DNA from: Hydrogenobacter hydrogenophilus
GTDB taxonomy: Bacteria > Aquificota > Aquificia > Aquificales > Aquificaceae
Direction of reading: 5' to 3'
Length of the DNA: 64,000 nucleotides
Assembly (NCBI RefSeq): GCF_900215655.1
Contig: NZ_OBEN01000005.1
Coordinates: forward strand, 32,052-96,051
This document shows, piece after piece, positions 59,274 to 64,000 of the stretch. A model generated the notes under the pieces. That model saw only the letters and a list, made by a program, of their open reading frames with translations, was not told the origin of the DNA and ran no database searches. Positions within the stretch are counted from its first letter, which is position 1; each line of letters starts with the position of its first letter. Made by a program: the position numbers and the translations under genes.

Positions 59274-60311
59274 TTACCTCCTTAAAATTTTTTCTGATAA
59301 AAGCTTAGCGATTCCCAAGAAGGCTTTAGAAACTTCAGACTCAGGATGTGAAATGACCACAGGAACACCCTTATCTGATGTTTCTGCCACCTCTGGGTCC
59401 ATAGGTATGGAACCCAATATCTGCAAGTCGTAGGCTCTTGCAAATTCCAAGACCCTACCTTTACCGAATACATAGTACTTCTTCCCGCTATCGGGACAGA
59501 CAAAGTATGCCATGTTCTCTACCACACCCAGTATGGGTACATTCACCTCTTTAAACATGGAGGTTGCTTTTTTTACATCAGCTAAGGCTACATCTTGAGG
59601 TGTGGTCACTATCACCGCACCCGTCATGTGCACATTCTGAGCCAATGTGAGCTGTACGTCTCCTGTACCAGGTGGCAGGTCCAAAACAAGAAAATCTAAC
59701 TCTCCCCAATTTACGTCAAAGAGGAACTGGGTGAGAGCCTTCATAAGCATGGGACCTCTCCATATGACGGGAGTATCCTCTGACGGGAGTAAAAAGCCTA
59801 TGGAGAGCACCTTAAGACCGTACTTTTCCACAGGTATAAGCTTGTTTCTTTCGTCCACATGAACCCTCTCTCCTTTTACACCCAAAAGGGTTGGAACGCT
59901 GGGACCGTATATATCCGCATCTAAAAGTCCTACCTTATAGCCTTGTTTTAAAAGCGCTACCGCTAAGTTAACGGATACGGTAGATTTACCAACGCCACCT
60001 TTTCCACTACCTACCGCTATTAGGTGTTTTACACCTTCTACCTGTCTTCTTGTAAATGCAGGCTGTCCAAAAGCGGGGGGTGGTTCAGGCACACCCTCTG
60101 CAAACCTTATATTTACAGTTTTTACATCTGGTACATGCTCTAAAGCTTTGTATGTCTTTTGCTTTATCTCATCTTCAAGACCCTTTTTGGGAAGTCTGTA
60201 AACGACCTCAAGGGTGGAACCTATGAGTTTAATGTCCTTTATGAGCTCGGAAAGTCTCATATTGTCAACAGTCATATCTCTTAGCGCATCTACTATGTCT
60301 TTTACTGCCAT
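59274..60311 (-). CDS. Mrp/ApbC iron-sulfur cluster carrier
   Basis: A 345-residue P-loop NTPase of the Mrp/NBP35 family. The first 95 residues are a MIP18/DUF59 domain (VKDIVDALRDM and later RFAEGVPEPPPAFGQ as linker). The deviant Walker A is GSGKGGVGKST, and ENMAYFVCPDSGKKYYVFG has a cysteine of the cluster site; the second cysteine of the usual CxxC is replaced by Ser-Gly. ATG 60311 is chosen because AAGGAGG lies 6 bases upstream and it matches the family start. The IscS-like gene follows by 2 bases. Confidence 0.9.
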   Translation of the reverse strand: MAVKDIVDALRDMTVDNMRLSELIKDIKLIGSTLEVVYRLPKKGLEDEIKQKTYKALEHVPDVKTVNIRFAEGVPEPPPAFGQPAFTRRQVEGVKHLIAVGSGKGGVGKSTVSVNLAVALLKQGYKVGLLDADIYGPSVPTLLGVKGERVHVDERNKLIPVEKYGLKVLSIGFLLPSEDTPVIWRGPMLMKALTQFLFDVNWGELDFLVLDLPPGTGDVQLTLAQNVHMTGAVIVTTPQDVALADVKKATSMFKEVNVPILGVVENMAYFVCPDSGKKYYVFGKGRVLEFARAYDLQILGSIPMDPEVAETSDKGVPVVISHPESEVSKAFLGIAKLLSEKILRR

Positions 60312-60392
60312 CAGATTCCTCCTTTGTCTTGAAATATAATTTATTTTTGTGCGCGTGGATATGAGCATAATCAAATTAGGTATGAGAAAGTC

Positions 60393-61250
60393 ATGAACTA
60401 TCTGTCCCAGATACTAAGTTATATAAGTGGCAACCCAGACATAACAGAGATATATTTGGCTCCAAAGGCACCTCCTGTTGATAGGAAGAATGGAAAACTC
60501 GTAAGGATAACAGATACCTTGCTTACTTCCGAAGATGTAAGAGATACTCTTTTGGCTCTGAGAAGCTATGCGTCGCCTCTTTTGGGTCCTCTTGGAAACG
60601 AAGGCACCTTCTCCTTTGGCATACAGAATGTAGGAAGGATAAGGGTCAGTTATATAACCCAGCGAGGCAGTTATGTGGTAAACATAGTAAAGACTCCTTA
60701 CTCTGTGCCTACTTTAGAAGACCTCTGCGAGGATCCCAAAATACCCCAACTCATAGACGAACTTATAAGGATAAACTCTTCTGGTATAGTGCTACTTTTG
60801 GGCGCAAACCCTATAAGGGTAAGCACTTTTGCCTATTCTGTCCTCCAACATGTATCTAAAAATTACCAGAAAATAATACTGGTTCTTGAAAGACCTTTAT
60901 CTTTCCTCTTGAAACATGGTAAATCTTTAGTTATACAGAGAGAGGTAGGCATAGATACGCCTACTTTTGAGGATGGACTCAGAGACATATCCTATGTAAA
61001 TCCAGACTTTCTGTATGTAAGCTACAAGGAGGTCCTTCCTGCCGAGGATATATTCCACATAGTAAGAGCGGTAGAGCTAAGCACCTTGGTGATGTTTTAC
61101 TCCCCTTACATGAATGAGGAGGCGCTGCTGAAGAGTTTTGAGAAACACAGAGAGCTCGTCAGAGCATTAATAAGAGTGGAACCTTCTCAAGAAGGGAAGC
61201 TCCAAGTATACATCACAGACAGATTACCTTTGGCTTTGGAAAACCGTTAA
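60393..61250 (+). CDS. PilT-like protein with degenerate nucleotide-binding site
   Basis: A 285-residue relative of the PilT/GspE secretion ATPases. Landmarks keep the PilT order: QREVGIDTPTFEDGLRDISYVNPDF aligns with the QREV...LRxxLRxDPD region (quoted in parts). The Walker A place reads GANPIRVST (137-145) with Val143 where the lysine should be. The Walker B GEMRD becomes SYKEV and the His box is absent. It is probably a non-hydrolysing pseudo-ATPase. Other pilus genes are not in the window. Confidence 0.75.
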   Translation: MNYLSQILSYISGNPDITEIYLAPKAPPVDRKNGKLVRITDTLLTSEDVRDTLLALRSYASPLLGPLGNEGTFSFGIQNVGRIRVSYITQRGSYVVNIVKTPYSVPTLEDLCEDPKIPQLIDELIRINSSGIVLLLGANPIRVSTFAYSVLQHVSKNYQKIILVLERPLSFLLKHGKSLVIQREVGIDTPTFEDGLRDISYVNPDFLYVSYKEVLPAEDIFHIVRAVELSTLVMFYSPYMNEEALLKSFEKHRELVRALIRVEPSQEGKLQVYITDRLPLALENR

Positions 61251-62385
61251 AGTTAGAAGCGTATACTGTTGTGTAAGCACCTGTAGACAGTATGTAAAGG
61301 TAGTCTCCTACCTCGGGCTCTGGCAAAGCTACCATCTTGGCTATAACATCCATACTATCACAGGACACACCTCCTATAGTCCACTCCTTTAGCTCTCCTT
61401 CTCTGTCTAAGTAGATGGGGTATCTTATACCTCCCAGAGCTTCTGCTAAGCCGTTGAAGACTCCAGTATCTATGTATAGCCAATTTTCACCGTTTCTCTT
61501 GGCTTTCCCTATCACCTTAGCGACCATTATACCTTGATCACCTACTAATCCTCTACCAGGCTCTATTTGAAGTTCGTAAGGTGGATTGGGGAAAAACTTT
61601 TGGAGAAGACCCTTTATGTAATATGCTATATCTTCTATCCTGAGAGCCTCGTAAGTGTACTTGACAGGTATGCCACCTCCCATGTTGAGCATTTGTAGTT
61701 TAAAGCCCTTACTTCTTGCCTTTTCCCAAAGTTCTGCAGACTTTCTTATGGCAATAAACCAGTTTCTGTAATTGTTGCACTGAGACCCCACATGGAATGT
61801 TATGCCGTATGGAACAAGTCCCCTCTCTCTTGCGTACTCAAGAATATCCAAAGCGGTATCTACATCAACACCAAACTTCTTAGATAATGGCCAATCACTA
61901 CCTTCGTTGGGAACTACAAGCCTTACATAAACCCTTGCTCTCCTTGCAATCTTTGCTATCTTGTCCACTTCGGTGAAAGAATCTACAGAGAAGCGATTTA
62001 CTCCTACGGAGTAAGCGTAATCTATAAATTCCTCAGGCTTTACTGGATTACTGGATATAACCCTCTCAGGCTCCACTTTTAGGCTCATCACTTTGCTTAG
62101 CTCTTCTGAGGAAGCTACCTCAAACCCTGAACCCCTTTCTGCTAAAGCCTTTATAACATTAATGTCGTCGTTAGCTTTTACTGCGTAGTATATTTTGAAG
62201 TTGGGCATGTGTTTGCGCATTTCTTCGTACCTTTCCTTTATACCCTCTGTATCCATTAGAAGCGTAGGAGTTTCCTGAGGTTTTAGGTAGGGTATCATGT
62301 AGCTCCTTTTGGAAATAAAGTCCTCAAAGTACCTTTTGGCAAACTCAAACTGAAGCTCTCTCTGATCCAGCACCTCTTTGACCAT
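61213..62385 (-). CDS. PLP-dependent ornithine/diaminopimelate decarboxylase-family enzyme
   Basis: A 390-residue fold III enzyme. The PLP lysine is Lys70 in YYAVKANDD, the glycine-rich phosphate site is MGGGIPV, EPGRGLVG follows, and GGVSCDSMDVI has the catalytic cysteine of the ornithine decarboxylase branch. Polyamines are abundant in thermophiles, which fits ornithine decarboxylase; lysine or arginine specificity is possible. The 3' end overlaps the PilT-like gene by 38 bases. Confidence 0.83.
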   Translation of the reverse strand: MVKEVLDQRELQFEFAKRYFEDFISKRSYMIPYLKPQETPTLLMDTEGIKERYEEMRKHMPNFKIYYAVKANDDINVIKALAERGSGFEVASSEELSKVMSLKVEPERVISSNPVKPEEFIDYAYSVGVNRFSVDSFTEVDKIAKIARRARVYVRLVVPNEGSDWPLSKKFGVDVDTALDILEYARERGLVPYGITFHVGSQCNNYRNWFIAIRKSAELWEKARSKGFKLQMLNMGGGIPVKYTYEALRIEDIAYYIKGLLQKFFPNPPYELQIEPGRGLVGDQGIMVAKVIGKAKRNGENWLYIDTGVFNGLAEALGGIRYPIYLDREGELKEWTIGGVSCDSMDVIAKMVALPEPEVGDYLYILSTGAYTTVYASNFNGFPKPKVICL

Positions 62386-62425
62386 AATGGAAAATAATAT
62401 AGCTCTTTAAATTTAAAATTCAGTT

Positions 62426-62431
62426 TATAAT
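62426..62431 (+). promoter_or_regulatory. -10 element of the nuoIJKL unit
   Basis: TATAAT lies 18 bases before nuoI, with a GGAG ribosome site in the short leader, so unlike several other genes here this message is not leaderless. Confidence 0.5.
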
Positions 62432-62449
62432 ATCTCACGGAGTGATGCC

Positions 62450-63073
62450 ATGATTAAGAAGGTGTTTGAGAGACCGTTAAGTTGGCTTGAAAGAATACTT
62501 TTCATTGACTTCATAAAAGGGCTCTCTGTAACTATTAGGCAGGCTTTTAGCAAAACCATAACCACTCACTACCCTTATGAAAAGCTCACACCACCAAAGA
62601 GGTTCAGAGGTTTTCTGGGACACAAAGTTGTAGATGGAAATGAACCCCAGCCGGCGTTTGACGAGTGGGTAGAAAGGTTCAAAATAGAAGTAAGACCCGG
62701 CAGGAGCAGGTGTGTGGTCTGTATGCTCTGTAAAAGAGCATGTCCTGTACCTCAACTTTTTGAGATAGAAGGAGAAAAACTTCCAAACGGAAAGCGGGTA
62801 GTGAGCGTATTTAACATGAACCTTATGCTCTGTACCTTCTGCGGTTTTTGTGTGGATGCTTGTCCCGTAGACTGCCTTTTTAATAGCGATATCCATGAGA
62901 CAGCCTCTTACACGAGAAAGGATGCCATACTAAATCTTGAGATCTTAGAGCAGATAGGCAGAGATTGGCAGTCAAGAAGGGAAAAGGAACCGGACAGAAT
63001 ATGGATAGATGACCAGCAAAGACAAAAACTTTGGTACGAAAACGACCTTAAACTGCCGGAGGTAAAGGAGTGA
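62450..63073 (+). CDS. nuoI: NADH-quinone oxidoreductase subunit I
   Basis: A 207-residue peripheral-arm subunit of complex I carrying clusters N6a and N6b: RSRCVVCMLCKRACPVPQLF and CTFCGFCVDACPVDCLF. The PKRFRGFLGHK region before them is family-typical. It starts a separate transcript here, with nuoJ overlapping its stop. The rest of the complex upstream (nuoA-H) is not in the window. Confidence 0.93.
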   Translation: MIKKVFERPLSWLERILFIDFIKGLSVTIRQAFSKTITTHYPYEKLTPPKRFRGFLGHKVVDGNEPQPAFDEWVERFKIEVRPGRSRCVVCMLCKRACPVPQLFEIEGEKLPNGKRVVSVFNMNLMLCTFCGFCVDACPVDCLFNSDIHETASYTRKDAILNLEILEQIGRDWQSRREKEPDRIWIDDQQRQKLWYENDLKLPEVKE

Positions 63074-63603
63074 TACAGTGGTTAGCCTTTTTGCTTTTTT
63101 CTCTTTTGGCAGTCCTTTCTGCATTAGGTGTGGTTGTACTTCCTAATCCTGTGTATGTAATACTATCACTTCTCTCTTCGCTTATAGCCATAGCAGGTAT
63201 TTTTTTTGTAGCGGGAGCAGAACTTGTAGGTGCCATACAGCTACTTATATACGCTGTAGCGGTCACAGTTTTTTATGTATTCGTCCTGACTGCAGTACCG
63301 TGGGAGAAGGCACTTAAAAAAGACTCCCATTATAGGGTTGAAGGTGTCCTATCCTTTCCTTTGCTTCTGCTTATGTATCTTGAAATACTGGTAGTTTTCT
63401 CTTTGGGTATAAGTGCTTCACCTAAGGGACAAATATGGGAGCTGTCAAAGAAGTTTGGCAATACAGAGGTTATTGGTAGTATACTATTTAGCAAATATTT
63501 CCTTGTTTTTGAGCTTGTCTCTTTGGTACTTTTGATAGGCATGATAGGTGCAGTAATAATAGGCAGGAAGGAGGCTCAAACTTATGACAGTGATACCCCT
63601 TGA
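63070..63603 (+). CDS. nuoJ: NADH-quinone oxidoreductase subunit J
   Basis: A 177-residue membrane subunit with five hydrophobic helices; NPVYVILSLLSSLIAIAGIFF and AELVGAIQLLIYAVAVTVFYVFVL (read in parts) contain the family's pi-bulge helix. Start is GTG 63070, overlapping the nuoI stop. It overlaps nuoK by 20 bases. Confidence 0.9.
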   Translation: MIQWLAFLLFSLLAVLSALGVVVLPNPVYVILSLLSSLIAIAGIFFVAGAELVGAIQLLIYAVAVTVFYVFVLTAVPWEKALKKDSHYRVEGVLSFPLLLLMYLEILVVFSLGISASPKGQIWELSKKFGNTEVIGSILFSKYFLVFELVSLVLLIGMIGAVIIGRKEAQTYDSDTP

Positions 63604-63892
63604 GGCTTACATAATACTAAGCGTGCTCATCTTCGGTCTGGGACTCTTTGGTATGATAGTAAGGCGAAACTTAGTTACGGTGCTTATGAGTATGGAGCTT
63701 GCGTTAAATGCAGTTAACATAGCCTTTGTTGGTGCTGATGTTCATTTGGGGCTTGCGGACGGTCAAGTTTTTGCACTTTTTATCATAGCATTGGCAGCAG
63801 CAGAAGCGGCCGTAGGTCTTGGAATAATAATAGCCATATTTAGATTGAGGCGCGTAGAATCTACAGACGAGATAACGGATATGAGAGGCTAA
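63584..63892 (+). CDS. nuoK: NADH-quinone oxidoreductase subunit K
   Basis: A 102-residue membrane subunit with three helices and the conserved MSMELALNAVN and ALAAAEAAVGLGIIIAIFR segments, whose glutamates take part in proton transfer. It lies between nuoJ and nuoL. Confidence 0.93.
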   Translation: MTVIPLEAYIILSVLIFGLGLFGMIVRRNLVTVLMSMELALNAVNIAFVGADVHLGLADGQVFALFIIALAAAEAAVGLGIIIAIFRLRRVESTDEITDMRG

Positions 63893-63893
63893 T

Positions 63894-64000
63894 ATGGAAG
63901 CACTTCTTTTGCTGACACCCTTTTTTGCCTTTTTAGTGGTAGGTTTGGCGGGAAAGTTTTTAGGAGACAAGCTTTCTGCCATCATCACCTGCACTGCAGG
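63894..64000 (+). CDS. nuoL: NADH-quinone oxidoreductase subunit L (partial, cut by window end)
   Basis: The first 35 codons of a membrane protein beginning MEALLLLTPFFAFLVVGLAG, one base after the nuoK stop. Position after nuoIJK and the hydrophobic start fit NuoL. Only this much is visible, so the call rests on gene order. Confidence 0.7.
   Translation, partial: MEALLLLTPFFAFLVVGLAGKFLGDKLSAIITCTA

Overview
The window reads as a chromosomal segment from a thermophilic, chemolithoautotrophic member of the Aquificaceae, most like Hydrogenobacter. The main evidence is a free-standing C-terminal half of leucyl-tRNA synthetase (the split LeuRS typical of Aquificales), two 2-oxoacid:ferredoxin oxidoreductases back to back (two-subunit KorAB and a five-subunit set in the order D-A-B-G-E, as described for Hydrogenobacter ForDABGE), a DabB-DabA inorganic-carbon pump, and moderate GC content with very tight gene packing. 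I saw no insertion sequence, prophage, integron or CRISPR array. No stretch over 300 bases lacks a gene; the longest gap (49576-49814) holds a possible structured RNA and the feo promoter.

Layout. 1-8.1 kb: plsY (cut by the window edge), guaA, a BASS-type transporter, a di-haem peroxidase, gap, tRNA-Pro, thiL, a NIL-domain protein, tRNA-Cys, rpsT, murJ and tRNA-Leu(GAG). 8.1-17.8 kb: thiE, mscS, tRNA-Asn, minCDE, hslV, a coiled-coil/zinc-ribbon protein, rodA, hemW, a class II aldolase, a GcvH-like lipoyl protein, a QueH fusion and an SdhB/FrdB-type iron-sulfur subunit. 17.8-24.9 kb: hsp20, pncA, sfsA, spoT/rel, mreB, mltG, ruvX and small proteins. 24.9-32.9 kb: hisS, thrC, a thioredoxin-fold lipoprotein, then a putatively Pho-controlled deacetylase/PHP-glycosyltransferase/glycosyltransferase operon, the LeuRS beta half and a 50-residue membrane protein.

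32.9-46.9 kb is the metabolic centre. korAB with a pentapeptide-repeat gene runs leftward. forDABGE, a 97-residue unknown, a COG0523 GTPase, dabB, dabA and a bicarbonate-type PII-like gene run rightward as one apparent unit. It joins a CO2-fixing step of the reductive TCA cycle to the machinery that loads inorganic carbon into the cell, plus a candidate sensor and a candidate zinc chaperone for DabA. 46.9-64 kb: tRNA-Leu(CAG), small proteins, gph, hemE, feoAB with a 28-residue Feo partner, two GGDEF proteins, a PHP protein, trpS, cysS, folK, an IscS-like protein lacking its PLP lysine, an Mrp/ApbC iron-sulfur carrier, a PilT-like protein without Walker residues, a PLP decarboxylase, and nuoIJK with the start of nuoL.

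Two themes recur. First, several start codons without a Shine-Dalgarno sequence lie 6-8 bases after a TATAAT-like hexamer, which predicts leaderless mRNAs; in three divergent pairs both -10 elements overlap or abut within 16-29 bases. Second, two proteins (IscS-like and PilT-like) keep their fold signatures but have lost catalytic residues.
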